From NCBI RefSeq assembly GCF_001514195.1, contig NZ_KQ948745.1, positions 244,898 through 308,897 of the forward strand: 64,000 nucleotides of DNA, written 5' to 3'. The DNA comes from Streptomyces griseorubiginosus. GTDB lineage: Bacteria; Actinomycetota; Actinomycetes; Streptomycetales; Streptomycetaceae. This document shows positions 51,554-60,532 of this stretch, in pieces. The notes below the pieces were generated by a model. It saw only the letters and a program-made list of their open reading frames with translations. It ran no database searches and was not told the DNA's origin. The position numbers were made by a program, and so were the translations under genes. Each line of letters begins with the position of its first letter. Position 1 is the stretch's first letter.

Positions 51554-52779
51554 GCACCGCTCCACAGCCCCTCGGGGGTGAGCCCGAGCAGTTCGATGGC
51601 GTTGCCGCGGACGATCCGTTCGACCACGTCGGGGGCCAGGTGTCCCATCTGGGCCTCGCCGACCTCGCGGGACTTGGGCCAGGTGGAGTCGGAGTGGGGG
51701 TAGTCGGTCTCGTAGAGGACGTTGCCGACGCCGATCGCGTCGAGGTTCTTCAGGCCGAACGCGTCGTCGAAGAAGCAGCCGTAGACGTGGTCGGTGAAGA
51801 GTTCGGACGGCGGGCGGTGGACCTTGTCGGCGACGCCGCCCCAGCCGCGGTTCTCCTCCCAGACCACGTCGGCGCGTTCCAGGATGTAGGGGATCCAGCC
51901 GATCTGGCCCTCGGCGTACATCACCTTGAGGTTCGGGAAGCGCTCGAACTTGCCGCTCATCAGCCAGTCGACCATCGAGAAGCAGCAGTTGGCGAAGGTG
52001 ATGGTGGAGCCGACCGCCGGCGGGGCGTCGGCGGAGGTGGAGGGCATCCGGCTGCTGGAGCCGATGTGCATCGCGACGACCGTGCCGGTCTCGTCGCAGG
52101 CGGCGAGGAAGGGGTCCCAGGCGTCGGTGTGGACGGAGGGCAGGCCCAGGTGCGGGGGTATCTCGGAGAAGGCGACGGCCCGGACGCCCCGGGCGGCGTT
52201 GCGGCGGACCTCGGCGGCGGCGAGCTCGGCGTCCCACAGCGGGATCAGGGTCAGGGGGATCAGACGGCCCTCGGCCTGCGGGCCGCACCACTCCTCCACC
52301 ATCCAGTCGTTGTACGCCCGCACGCACAGCAGGCCGAGTTCGTGGTCCTTGGCCTCGGTGAAGGTCTGGCCGCAGAAGCGGGGGAAGGTGGGGAAGCAGA
52401 GGGCGGACTGGACGTGGTTGACGTCCATGTCTGCGAGGCGGGCGGGGACGTCGTAGGAGCCGGGGCGCATCTGCTCGTAGGTGATGACCTCCAGTTTGAT
52501 CTCGTCCCTGCTGTAGCCGACCGCGGTGTCCAGGCGGGTGAGCGGGCGGCGCAGGTCCTCGTAGATCCACCAGTCGCCGAGGGGGCCGTCGTCACCGGGG
52601 GCGCCCATGACGGGCTTGAAGCGGCCGCCGAGGAAGGACATCTCCTTCAGCGGGGCGCGTACCGTGCGGGGGCCGGTGTCCAGGTACTTCTTCGGGAGCC
52701 GGTTCTGCCAGACGTCGGAGGGCTCCACGGTGTGGTCGTCGACGGAGATGATCTTCGGAAGTGCCGTCGTGGTCTCCAT
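51550..52779 (-). CDS. Amidohydrolase-2 (ACMSD-like) family protein
   Basis: The 409-residue protein has SVDDHTVEPSDVW (N-terminal metal motif), RLADMDVNHVQSAL, MHIGSSSRM (His ligand) and LYETDYPHSDSTWP (catalytic Asp), as in the amidohydrolase_2/ACMSD group of decarboxylases and hydrolases, often in aromatic degradation. It is the first gene of the pair with the LLM enzyme. ATG 52779 stands 20 bp from operator site 4. Confidence 0.9.
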   Translation of the reverse strand: METTTALPKIISVDDHTVEPSDVWQNRLPKKYLDTGPRTVRAPLKEMSFLGGRFKPVMGAPGDDGPLGDWWIYEDLRRPLTRLDTAVGYSRDEIKLEVITYEQMRPGSYDVPARLADMDVNHVQSALCFPTFPRFCGQTFTEAKDHELGLLCVRAYNDWMVEEWCGPQAEGRLIPLTLIPLWDAELAAAEVRRNAARGVRAVAFSEIPPHLGLPSVHTDAWDPFLAACDETGTVVAMHIGSSSRMPSTSADAPPAVGSTITFANCCFSMVDWLMSGKFERFPNLKVMYAEGQIGWIPYILERADVVWEENRGWGGVADKVHRPPSELFTDHVYGCFFDDAFGLKNLDAIGVGNVLYETDYPHSDSTWPKSREVGEAQMGHLAPDVVERIVRGNAIELLGLTPEGLWSGA

Positions 52780-52799
52780 GGCGCCCACGGTAGCGCTGA

Positions 52800-52816
52800 T
52801 CTGACGGGTCGTCAGC
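52800..52816. promoter_or_regulatory. CTGAC-N5-GTCAG operator, site 4
   Basis: TCTGAC-GGGTC-GTCAGC lies 21-37 bp upstream of the amidohydrolase start, in the region between it and afsR (52988). Confidence 0.7.
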
Positions 52817-52987
52817 TCCGTGTGCGGGGGCCGATGACGACGGTTCGTGTGCGGAAGTGTGCGAAGAGCGCGTGAGGGCCTTGTGATATCCCGCGCGTCC
52901 GCCTGTGATCAGGCTCTCCACAGCTGACGCATCCGCCGTGGACAAGGCAGACTGACGGGGTTGCAGACAGGCCCTAGGGGGACGGCG

Positions 52988-55900
52988 ATGGACGGTGAAC
53001 CGAGGGTGCCCGAGCAGCGGCGTCCCGGCGCGTCGACGGAGGGCGGGAAGGACGCGGGGTCTTCGGCGGGGGTTGCGGTGGAGGCGGGCAGCGCGAGGCC
53101 GGCCGTCAAGGGCGATACCGCCGCCGGCGTTCCGCTGCGGTTCTCCGTGCTCGGGCCCGTGCGGGCCCGGCGTGGTGAGGAGTTGCTGAGCACCGGGTCG
53201 CCTCAGCAGCGCGCCCTGCTGGCCGCCCTGCTGCTGCGGGAGGGCCGTACGGCCACCGCCGCCGAGCTGATCGACGCGCTGTGGGGCGAGGAGTCGCCGT
53301 CGCAGGCGCTGGCCGCCGTGCGGACGTACGCCTCGCGGCTCCGCAAGATCCTCGACCCCGGCATCCTGGTCAGCGAGTCCGGCGGTTACGCGATCCGCGG
53401 GCTCGGCGAGGACGCGCTGGACCTGGCCGCCGCCCAGGAGCTCGCCACCGAGGCCGAGAAGGCCAGGAACACCGGCGACCTGTGCCACGCGCGGGAGGTC
53501 CTGGGCCGGGCGCTGGCCCTGTGGGACGGCGAGGTGCTGGCCGGCGTGCCGGGCCCGTACGCCGAGGCACAGCGCGTACGGCTGGAGGAGTGGCGGCTGC
53601 AACTCCTCGAATCCCGCCTCGACATGGACCTGGAGCAGGGCTGCCACGCCGAGGCCGTCTCCGAACTGACCGCCCTCACCGCCGAGCACCCCCTGCGCGA
53701 GCGGTTCAGGGAACTCCTCATGCTCGCCCTCTACCGCAGCGGCCGCCAGGCGGAGGCCCTCGCGGTCTACGCCGACACCCGCCGTCTGCTCGCCGACGAA
53801 CTCGGCGTCGACCCCCGCCCCGGCCTGCGCGAGCTCCAGCAGCGCATCCTCCAGGCCGACCCCGGCCTCGCGGAGCCCTCCTCCCCGCAGCCCGAACCGG
53901 CCGCCGCCCCCGTCCGCCCCGCGCAACTTCCGGCGACCGTCCCGGACTTCACGGGCCGCGCCGCCTTCGTCACCGAACTCAGCGAGGTCCTCGCCTCCGG
54001 TTCCGAGGGCCGTGTGATGGCGGTGTCCGCCCTCGCCGGCATCGGCGGCGTCGGCAAGACCACGCTGGCCGTGCACGTGGCCCACCAGGCCCGCGCGGCC
54101 TTCCCCGACGGACAGCTCTACGTCGACCTCCAGGGCGCCGGCTCCCGCGCCGCCGACCCCGAGACGGTCCTCGGCGCCTTCCTCAGGGCCCTCGGCACCG
54201 CCGACTCCGCGATGCCCGACTCCCTGGAGGAACGGGCCGCCCTGTACCGCTCGGTCCTCGACGGCCGCCGGGTCCTCGTGCTGCTCGACAACGCGCGCGA
54301 CGCGGCCCAGATACGGCCCCTGCTGCCCGGCACCGAGGGCTGCGCCGCCCTGGTCACCTCCCGCGTGCGGATGGTCGACCTCGCCGGGGCGCACCTGGTC
54401 GACCTGGACGTGATGTCCCCCGACGAGGCACTCCAGCTGTTCACCAGGATCGTCGGCGAGGAGCGGGTCGCCGCCGAACGCGAGGCCGCCCTCGACGTGG
54501 TCGCCGCCTGCGGCTTCCTGCCGCTCGCCATCCGCATCGCCGCCTCCCGCCTCGCCTCCCGCCGCACCTGGACGGTGTCCGTCCTCGCCGCGAAGCTCGC
54601 CGACGAGCGCCGCCGCCTCGACGAACTCCAGGCCGGCGACCTCGCCGTCAAGGCCACCTTCGAGCTCGGCTACGGCCAGCTGGAGCCCGCCCAGCAGCGC
54701 GCCTTCCGCCTGCTCGGCCTCGCCGACGGCCCGGACATCTCGCTGGCCGCGGCGGCCGCCGTACTCGATCTGCCCGTCGAGGACACCGAGGACCTGCTGG
54801 AGTCCCTGGTCGACACCTCGCTGCTGGAGTCGGCGGCCCCGGGCCGGTACCGGTTCCACGATCTCGTACGGCTCTACGCGCGCGCGTGCGCCGAACGCGA
54901 CGAGTGGCCGCCCAGCGAGCGGGGGGCGGCGCTGTCGCGGCTGCTGGACTTCTACCTCGCGACCGCGGCGGCCGTGTACGCCATCGAGCGGCCCGGGGAC
55001 CGGCTGGTGGAGCACCTGGAGGAGATCCACTACCCCGGGCTGGCCTTCGCGGACCGCCACACCGCCCAGGACTGGCTGTACGCGGAGGCCAACGCCCTGC
55101 TCGCCTTCGTGCAGCAGTGCGCGCAGGGGGCGTTGCTGCGGCGCGCGGTGGATCTGCTGTGGGTGGCCAAGGACCTCGCCGAGTCGGGGGCCAACGCGAA
55201 GCAGTACGAGACCGCCGCCGTCGCCCTGCGGGACGCGGCCGACGCGGCGGACGACCCGCGCACGCGCGCGCGTGCCCTCACCACGCTGACCAACGTCCAC
55301 CTCGTCGCCGGCCGCTTCGAGCAGGCCGACGCGGAGGCCCGCCTTGCCATGGAGCTCGCCCGCGCGGCCGGCGATCTGGCGCCGAGCTGCTGGGCCGCCA
55401 ACGACCGCGGCATCATCGCCCTCTACCAGGGGCGGCACGCGGAGGGCGAGGCCTGCCTGAAGGAGGCCATCGAGAGCTTCCGGCTCGACCGGAACCTCGC
55501 GGGCGAGGCGAGCGCGCTGTGCAACCTCTCGCGCATCCACCTGGCCATGGGGCAGAGCACCAGCGCCGTGGAACTGGCCCAGCAGGGCATCGTGATCTAC
55601 GACCGGCTCGGGCACACCCTGCGGGGCGCGAACGGCCGGTACGCGCTGGGTCTCGCGCTCACCGGGCAGCGGCGGCTGGAGGCCGCGGTGGAGCGGCTCA
55701 CGGAGGCGCTGGAGGTCTTCCGCGACAGCCGGCAGCGGCTGTGGGAGGGCATGACGCTCTTCCGGCTCGCCGAGGCGCACCTCGCCGGCAACCGGCCCGC
55801 GCAGACCGCCGCCCTGACCGAACAGGCCCTCGCCGTCCTGCGGGGCATCGGCGGGGAGTGGCGACGCGGCAATGTGCTGACGGTCCTCGGCCGCGCCCTC

Positions 55901-56026
55901 AGCGGCCTCGGCCAGCCCGGCCGGGCTCAGGCGTGCTGGCAGGAGGCGCTCACCATCTTCGAGCACCTGGGCTCGCCGGAGGCCGCGGACGTACGGCTCC
56001 TGCTCGCGCCGTCGGCGACCGTGTAG
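52988..56026 (+). CDS. afsR: AfsR-type SARP/STAND global regulator
   Basis: The 1012-residue protein has an OmpR-like winged helix plus bacterial transcriptional activation domain (about 50-300; FSVLGPVRARRG...GLRELQQRIL), an NB-ARC ATPase with Lys357 in AGIGGVGKTTLAV and a LVLLDNARDA box, and C-terminal TPR repeats (about 720-1000). AfsR of S. coelicolor (993 residues) is phosphorylated by AfsK and activates afsS. Here afsS follows and afsK is at the right edge, so the assignment is firm. AGGGGGA precedes ATG 52988. Confidence 0.95.
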   Translation: MDGEPRVPEQRRPGASTEGGKDAGSSAGVAVEAGSARPAVKGDTAAGVPLRFSVLGPVRARRGEELLSTGSPQQRALLAALLLREGRTATAAELIDALWGEESPSQALAAVRTYASRLRKILDPGILVSESGGYAIRGLGEDALDLAAAQELATEAEKARNTGDLCHAREVLGRALALWDGEVLAGVPGPYAEAQRVRLEEWRLQLLESRLDMDLEQGCHAEAVSELTALTAEHPLRERFRELLMLALYRSGRQAEALAVYADTRRLLADELGVDPRPGLRELQQRILQADPGLAEPSSPQPEPAAAPVRPAQLPATVPDFTGRAAFVTELSEVLASGSEGRVMAVSALAGIGGVGKTTLAVHVAHQARAAFPDGQLYVDLQGAGSRAADPETVLGAFLRALGTADSAMPDSLEERAALYRSVLDGRRVLVLLDNARDAAQIRPLLPGTEGCAALVTSRVRMVDLAGAHLVDLDVMSPDEALQLFTRIVGEERVAAEREAALDVVAACGFLPLAIRIAASRLASRRTWTVSVLAAKLADERRRLDELQAGDLAVKATFELGYGQLEPAQQRAFRLLGLADGPDISLAAAAAVLDLPVEDTEDLLESLVDTSLLESAAPGRYRFHDLVRLYARACAERDEWPPSERGAALSRLLDFYLATAAAVYAIERPGDRLVEHLEEIHYPGLAFADRHTAQDWLYAEANALLAFVQQCAQGALLRRAVDLLWVAKDLAESGANAKQYETAAVALRDAADAADDPRTRARALTTLTNVHLVAGRFEQADAEARLAMELARAAGDLAPSCWAANDRGIIALYQGRHAEGEACLKEAIESFRLDRNLAGEASALCNLSRIHLAMGQSTSAVELAQQGIVIYDRLGHTLRGANGRYALGLALTGQRRLEAAVERLTEALEVFRDSRQRLWEGMTLFRLAEAHLAGNRPAQTAALTEQALAVLRGIGGEWRRGNVLTVLGRALSGLGQPGRAQACWQEALTIFEHLGSPEAADVRLLLAPSATV

Positions 56027-56052
56027 GGCGTGGGGGCGTCGGGCGGGGCGAC

Positions 56053-56074
56053 GTTCATCGTTCGTTTATCGCCG
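56053..56074 (+). promoter_or_regulatory. Direct repeats before afsS, candidate AfsR/PhoP site
   Basis: GTTCATCGTTC and GTTTATCGCCG form adjacent 11-bp direct repeats in the afsR-afsS gap. PHO-box direct repeats of the type GTTCAYC and AfsR sites are known to overlap in the S. coelicolor afsS promoter. The exact transcription start cannot be placed. Confidence 0.55.
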
Positions 56075-56233
56075 CCCGGCAGACTCGTCCCCGTCGATCC
56101 GTCGCGTCGGGGGGCAGACGGGTCAGCGGTGGTCGCCATCGCTAGGGTTACCGACCCTGACACGGCCGCCCGGCGACCCTCGGGGGAGTCGCCGGGCGGC
56201 GTGGCCCATCATCGAACGGGAGAGTCACCACCC

Positions 56234-56425
56234 ATGAGTGAAACCGCGAAGAAGGACGGCCCCGTCAAGCCGCTCGACAACCACGCCACGGGGACCGAGG
56301 ACACGACGGTCAAGCCGCTCGACAACCACGCCACGGGCGCCGAGAAGGTCGTCACCCTGGCCGCCGGCACGACGGACGGCACGGTCAAGCCGCTCGACAA
56401 CCACGCCACGGACGAGAAGGCCTGA
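56234..56425 (+). CDS. afsS: AfsS small regulatory protein
   Basis: The 63-residue protein consists largely of three copies of VKPLDNHATG/D, matching the DNHAT repeats of AfsS, whose S. coelicolor length is also 63. AfsS acts downstream of AfsR to stimulate antibiotic production by an unclear mechanism. The start follows GGGAGAG. It lies 207 bp after afsR. Confidence 0.95.
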   Translation: MSETAKKDGPVKPLDNHATGTEDTTVKPLDNHATGAEKVVTLAAGTTDGTVKPLDNHATDEKA

Positions 56426-56450
56426 CCAGGACTTCTCCTCGCACGGGGAT

Positions 56451-56487
56451 CGGCCGCGGCGGCGCGGAGGGGGAGCCGCCGCGGCCG
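56451..56487. terminator. Strong hairpin after afsS
   Basis: CGGCCGCGGCGGC and GCCGCCGCGGCCG form a perfect 13-bp stem around an 11-base loop, 26 bp after the afsS stop and 24 bp before the end of the convergent ligase gene. It probably ends both transcripts. Confidence 0.75.
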
Positions 56488-56510
56488 AGGCGTGTCCGGG
56501 GGCGGGTCGT

Positions 56511-58061
56511 TCAGAACCCCCGCAGCTCCCCCTTCACCACCTTCCCGCTCGCGTTCCTCGGGAGTTCCGTCACGAACTCCACCGTTCTCGGGACCTTGTA
56601 GTTCGCCATCTCGCGGCGGGCCCAGGCGATCAGGTCGTCGGCGGTCAGGGTCGAGGTCGGGCGGCGGACGACGTACGCCTTGCCGACCTCGCCGAGGCGG
56701 GGGTCGGGGACGCCGATGACCGCCACGTCGGCCACCGCCGGGTGCAGGCCGAGGAGTTGCTCGATCTCCGCCGGGTACGCGTTGAAGCCGCCGACGATGA
56801 ACATGTCCTTCAGCCGGTCGGTGATGCGGAGGTTCCCGGAGGGGTCCAGGACGCCCACGTCCCCGGTGCGCAGCCAGCCGTCCGCCGTGACCGCCTCCGC
56901 GGTGGCCGCCTCGTCCTCGAAGTAGCCGCGCATCACGTTGAAGCCCCGGACCAGGATCTCGCCGGGCTGCCCCGGCGGTGCCTCGACGCGGACCTCCGTG
57001 CCGGGGATGGCCCGGCCCGACGTCGACGCGATCACCGGCAGCGGGTCGCCGCGGCGGCACATCGTGACGATGCCGCTGGCCTCCGAGAGGCCGTAGGCGG
57101 TCAGGACCGTCTCCACGCCCAGTTCGCCGTGCAGTTGCTCGACCAGCCGGAGCGGGACCACCGCCGCGCCCGTCACCACCAGGCGCAGGGCGGAGAGGTC
57201 GTGGGAGTCGCGTGCCGGGTGGTCCAGGAGGGACTGGTGGAGGGTGGGCGGGCCGGGCAGGACCGAGACGCGTTCCGCCGCGATGTTCGCCAGCACGGTG
57301 TCCACGTCGAACACCGGCTGCGGGATCATCGTCGCCCCGCGCATCAGGCACGCGATCACCCCGGCCTTGTAACCGAAGGTGTGGAAGAAGGGGTTGACGA
57401 TCAGGTAGCGGTCGCCCTGCCGCAACCCGGCCAGTTCGCACCAGACGTCGTACGCCCGCAGTGTCTGCTCGTGGGTGATCACCGCACCCTTGGAACGGCC
57501 GGTCGTCCCGGACGTGAAGACGATGTCCGAGGGCCAGGACCCCTCGACGGCGGCGGCCCGCGCCCGCACCTGCGTCTCCCCCACCCCGTCCCCGCTCGCC
57601 AGGAACTCCTTCCAGGTGCGGAAGTCCGCGGGGGCGTCGTCCGAGAGCACCACCACCTGGTCCAGCGACGGCAGCCCCGGGCCCTCCGCGATCGCCCGCC
57701 GCAGGGAGGCCACGTAGGAGGTGCCGAGGAAGGTGCCGGTCACGAACAGCAGGCGGGCCCCGCTCCTGCGCAGGACGTCCGCGGCCTCGGTGCCCTTGAA
57801 GCGGGTGTTGAGGGGCACCAGGACCGCTCCCGCCGACACCGCGCCGAGCGCGGAGACCATCCAGTCGAGGGAGTTGGGGGCCCAGACGGCCACCCGGTCG
57901 CCGGGCCGTACGTCGTTCGCGAGGCACGCGGCCGCCGCGCGCTCCACGCGGGCGCCCAACTCGCCGTAGGTGACGCGGTTGCGGCCCTCCACCACCGCTT
58001 CCGCGGACCCGTACCGCCGCGCCGCCCACTGGACCAGTTCCGGGATGCTGCGCCACTCCAC
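56511..58061 (-). CDS. FadD3-like acyl-CoA synthetase
   Basis: The 516-residue adenylate-forming enzyme has ELGARVERAAAACL..DRVAVWAPNSLDWM, the P-loop IVFTSGTTGRSKGAVITH, TAYGLSEASG, GYFEDEAATAEA, WLRTGDVG and the C-terminal Lys region ELPRNASGKVVKGELR. GVLVPLNTRFKG-type motifs recall FadD3, which activates large acids such as steroid-derived HIP in mycobacteria. It forms acyl-CoA, the likely entry step. GTG 58061 follows GGGGAGG. It is divergent from the thiolase-like gene across two operators. Confidence 0.9.
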   Translation of the reverse strand: MEWRSIPELVQWAARRYGSAEAVVEGRNRVTYGELGARVERAAAACLANDVRPGDRVAVWAPNSLDWMVSALGAVSAGAVLVPLNTRFKGTEAADVLRRSGARLLFVTGTFLGTSYVASLRRAIAEGPGLPSLDQVVVLSDDAPADFRTWKEFLASGDGVGETQVRARAAAVEGSWPSDIVFTSGTTGRSKGAVITHEQTLRAYDVWCELAGLRQGDRYLIVNPFFHTFGYKAGVIACLMRGATMIPQPVFDVDTVLANIAAERVSVLPGPPTLHQSLLDHPARDSHDLSALRLVVTGAAVVPLRLVEQLHGELGVETVLTAYGLSEASGIVTMCRRGDPLPVIASTSGRAIPGTEVRVEAPPGQPGEILVRGFNVMRGYFEDEAATAEAVTADGWLRTGDVGVLDPSGNLRITDRLKDMFIVGGFNAYPAEIEQLLGLHPAVADVAVIGVPDPRLGEVGKAYVVRRPTSTLTADDLIAWARREMANYKVPRTVEFVTELPRNASGKVVKGELRGF

Positions 58062-58091
58062 ATCGGCCTCCCCGAAAGCGGAAACGCGTTA

Positions 58092-58108
58092 GCTGACTAC
58101 CCGTCAGA
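58092..58108. promoter_or_regulatory. CTGAC-N5-GTCAG operator, site 5a
   Basis: GCTGAC-TACCC-GTCAGA lies 31-47 bp upstream of the ligase start, in the divergent promoter shared with the thiolase-like gene. Confidence 0.72.
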
Positions 58109-58118
58109 TTAGCTGTAG

Positions 58119-58135
58119 CCTGACGGGCTGTCAGC
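58119..58135. promoter_or_regulatory. CTGAC-N5-GTCAG operator, site 5b
   Basis: CCTGAC-GGGCT-GTCAGC lies 27 bp from the start of site 5a and 31-47 bp upstream of the thiolase-like start. Two sites on one face of a divergent promoter fit control of both directions. Confidence 0.72.
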
Positions 58136-58165
58136 AGGCCTCACAGGTGCGGAGGTGCGTGCAGC

Positions 58166-59317
58166 GTGACCCTCAAGGACGCCACGGCGATCGTGGGCAT
58201 CGGACGGACCCGGTTCGCCAAGAATCTCGCCGAGGACGAGAGGACCCTGGCCTGCCGGGCCGTTCTCGCCGCGCTCGACGACGCCGGGATCGCCCCGGGC
58301 GAGGTCGACGCCCTCGCCTCGTACACCATGGAGGAGACCGACGAGGTCGAGCTCGCCAAGGCCGTCGGCTTCGGCGACCTCACCTTCTTCAGCAAGGTCG
58401 GCTACGGCGGCGGCGGTTCGTGCGCCACGGTCGCCCATCTCGCGGCGGCCATCGCGAGCGGACAGGCGAGCGTCGGGGTCGCCTGGCGGTCCCGCAAACG
58501 CGGCTCCGGACCCCGTCCCTGGACCAACACCACCGTCCAACTCCCCACCCCGGCCCAGTGGACGAGACCCTTCGGGCTGCTCCGGCCCGCCGACGAGATA
58601 GCCATGCTCACCCGCCGCTACATGCACGAGTACGGCGCGACCCGCGACCACCTCTTCAACGTCGCCCTCGCCTGCCGCAACCGCGCCAACCAGAACCCCG
58701 CCGCGATCATGTACGACCGCCCCCTGACCCGCGAGATGTACATGACCTCCCGCTGGATCAGCGAGCCCCTGTGCCTCTTCGACAACTGCCTGGAGACAGA
58801 CGGGGCGTTGGCGTGCGTGGTCGTCAGCAGGGAGCGGGCCCGCGACTGCCCCAGCACCCCCGTCTACATCCACTCCGCCGCCCAGGGCCTGCCCGCCCAG
58901 CACCACGGCATGGTCAACTACTGGAACGACGACCCGCTCACCGGACCCGCCTGGACCGCCGCCCGGCACCTGTGGAAGCACGCCGACTTCACGCCGCAGG
59001 ACGTCGACGTGGCCCAGATCTACGATGCGTTCACCTCCCTCGTCCCGCTGTCCCTGGAGGGGTACGGCTTCTGCGGCCGCGGCGAGGGCGGCGCCTTCAC
59101 GGAGGGCGGCGCCCTGGAGATCGGCGGACGGCTGCCGATCAACACCGGCGGGGGCGGGCTGTCCGAGGCCTACGTGCACGGCTTCAACCTCATCGACGAA
59201 GGCGTACGGCAGTTGCGCGGGACCAGCACCGCCCAGGTGCCGGACGCCGCGACCTGCCTCGTCACCGCCGGCGAGGGCGTCCCCACCTCCGCCCTGCTGC
59301 TGACCAACAGGAGCTGA
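58166..59317 (+). CDS. Thiolase-like (Ltp-type) protein
   Basis: The 383-residue protein has a thiolase fold: AIVGIGRTRFAKNL, a Cys in GGGGSCATVAHLAAAI, and NTGGGGLSEAYVHG in place of the usual HPxGATG, so the second catalytic Cys/His pair is not conserved. Ltp-like proteins with a DUF35 partner act as aldolases or lyases on CoA esters rather than as thiolases. The DUF35 gene follows immediately. GGAGG stands ten bases before GTG 58166. Confidence 0.9.
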   Translation: MTLKDATAIVGIGRTRFAKNLAEDERTLACRAVLAALDDAGIAPGEVDALASYTMEETDEVELAKAVGFGDLTFFSKVGYGGGGSCATVAHLAAAIASGQASVGVAWRSRKRGSGPRPWTNTTVQLPTPAQWTRPFGLLRPADEIAMLTRRYMHEYGATRDHLFNVALACRNRANQNPAAIMYDRPLTREMYMTSRWISEPLCLFDNCLETDGALACVVVSRERARDCPSTPVYIHSAAQGLPAQHHGMVNYWNDDPLTGPAWTAARHLWKHADFTPQDVDVAQIYDAFTSLVPLSLEGYGFCGRGEGGAFTEGGALEIGGRLPINTGGGGLSEAYVHGFNLIDEGVRQLRGTSTAQVPDAATCLVTAGEGVPTSALLLTNRS

Positions 59318-59318
59318 C

Positions 59319-59726
59319 ATGCTCGAACCGGTGACAGACCCCACGGGTGCCCCCTTCTGGGAGTACGCCGCCCGGGGCGAACTCCGCGTCCAGGCCTGCG
59401 CGGACTGCGGCGAACTCCGTTTCCCGCCCCGCCCCTGCTGCCCGCACTGCCAGTCCTTCGAGGAGGAGTGGCGCCCCGTCTCCGGCCGCGGCCGCGTCTG
59501 GTCCTACGTCGTCCCGCACCCGCCCCTGCTGCCCGACTACGCGGCCCAGGCGCCGTACAACGTCGTCGTGGTCGAACTGGAGGAGGCGCCCCGGATCCGC
59601 CTGATCGGCAACCTGGTCCGGGCCGCCGGGGCCACGCTCAACTCCGTCGATCCGAGCCGGATCCGCATCGGAGCCCGGGTCCACGTGGTGTTCTGGGGCG
59701 GGCTTCCGCAGTGGGTGCTCGCGTGA
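59319..59726 (+). CDS. Zn-ribbon DUF35 OB-fold protein
   Basis: The 135-residue protein has a rubredoxin-like zinc ribbon, CADCGELRFPPRPCCPHC, and an OB-fold (about 50-135; GRVWSYVVPHPP). DUF35 proteins form complexes with thiolase-like partners and supply acyl-CoA binding. It starts 2 bp after the thiolase-like stop and its stop overlaps the hydratase start. Confidence 0.93.
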   Translation: MLEPVTDPTGAPFWEYAARGELRVQACADCGELRFPPRPCCPHCQSFEEEWRPVSGRGRVWSYVVPHPPLLPDYAAQAPYNVVVVELEEAPRIRLIGNLVRAAGATLNSVDPSRIRIGARVHVVFWGGLPQWVLA

Positions 59727-60496
59727 GCGGCCTGCGGGTGAGCGCCGACAAGGACACCGGGGTCGCCGTCGTGACCCTCGACCGGCCGCACCGGCTCAAC
59801 GCCATCGACCTCCCCCTTCGGGACGAACTCGTCTCCACCTGGCAGGAGTTGCGGTTCGACGACTCCGTGCGGGCCGTGGTGCTGACCGGGGCCGGGGATC
59901 GGGCCTTCTGCACGGGGCTGGACCGGGATGCCGAGGTGCCGCAGCCGAACTCGCCCTACATGACCGACGATCCGCTCCTGAACATCGGGCCGAAGTCCAA
60001 CGACCTGTGGAAGCCGGTCGTCGCCGCCGTCAACGGGATGGCCTGCGGCGGTGCCTTCTATCTGCTCGGCGAGTGCGACTTCCTCGTCGCCGACCCGGCC
60101 GCGACCTTCTTCGACCCGCACACCACCTACGGCATGGTCTCCGCCTACGAGTCCGTGCTGATGGCGCAGCTCATGCCGCACGGGGAGGCCGCGCGGACGG
60201 CGCTCATGGGGACGGCGGAACGGCTCTCCGCGGCGCGCGCCCACGCCATCGGGCTGGTCACCGAACTCACCGAGCCCGGCGGGGCGTTGGCGGCCGCGAC
60301 CGCCGCCGCCGAGGTCATCGCCGGGTATCCGCCGGAGGGGGTGCAGGGCACGGTCCGCGCGCTCTGGGCAGCCAAGGAGGCGGCCGTGCAGCGGGGCTTC
60401 GCGCAGGCCCCGCACCTCATCGCGCTCGGGAACCTGCCGCCGGACCGGCAGGCCGGGCTGTTCCGTTCCCGACAACCCGGATTCCGATTGCGTTAG
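59723..60496 (+). CDS. Enoyl-CoA hydratase/isomerase family protein
   Basis: The 257-residue crotonase has DRPHRLNAID, the first oxyanion part GDRAFCTGLDRD and the second NGMACGGAFYLLGECDFLVA, followed by TTYGMVSAYESVLMAQLM. It hydrates or isomerises an enoyl-CoA. GTG 59723 overlaps the DUF35 TGA (GTGA). The run thiolase-like, DUF35, hydratase is one operon. Confidence 0.93.
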   Translation: MSGLRVSADKDTGVAVVTLDRPHRLNAIDLPLRDELVSTWQELRFDDSVRAVVLTGAGDRAFCTGLDRDAEVPQPNSPYMTDDPLLNIGPKSNDLWKPVVAAVNGMACGGAFYLLGECDFLVADPAATFFDPHTTYGMVSAYESVLMAQLMPHGEAARTALMGTAERLSAARAHAIGLVTELTEPGGALAAATAAAEVIAGYPPEGVQGTVRALWAAKEAAVQRGFAQAPHLIALGNLPPDRQAGLFRSRQPGFRLR

Positions 60497-60520
60497 CAAT
60501 TTCGATGCACTGTACAGGCG

Positions 60521-60526
60521 TATGCT
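60521..60526 (+). promoter_or_regulatory. Probable leaderless promoter of the epoxide hydrolase-like gene
   Basis: TATGCT is a good -10 hexamer and lies 7 bases before ATG 60533, with no ribosome site. A transcript starting at or near the ATG would be leaderless, a common arrangement in streptomycetes. Confidence 0.5.
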
Positions 60527-60532
60527 CACCCC

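Noticed and set aside
52592..55966. A 1124-codon minus-strand frame opposite afsR
   Set aside because: It is a shadow of afsR with biased composition and no recognisable motif.
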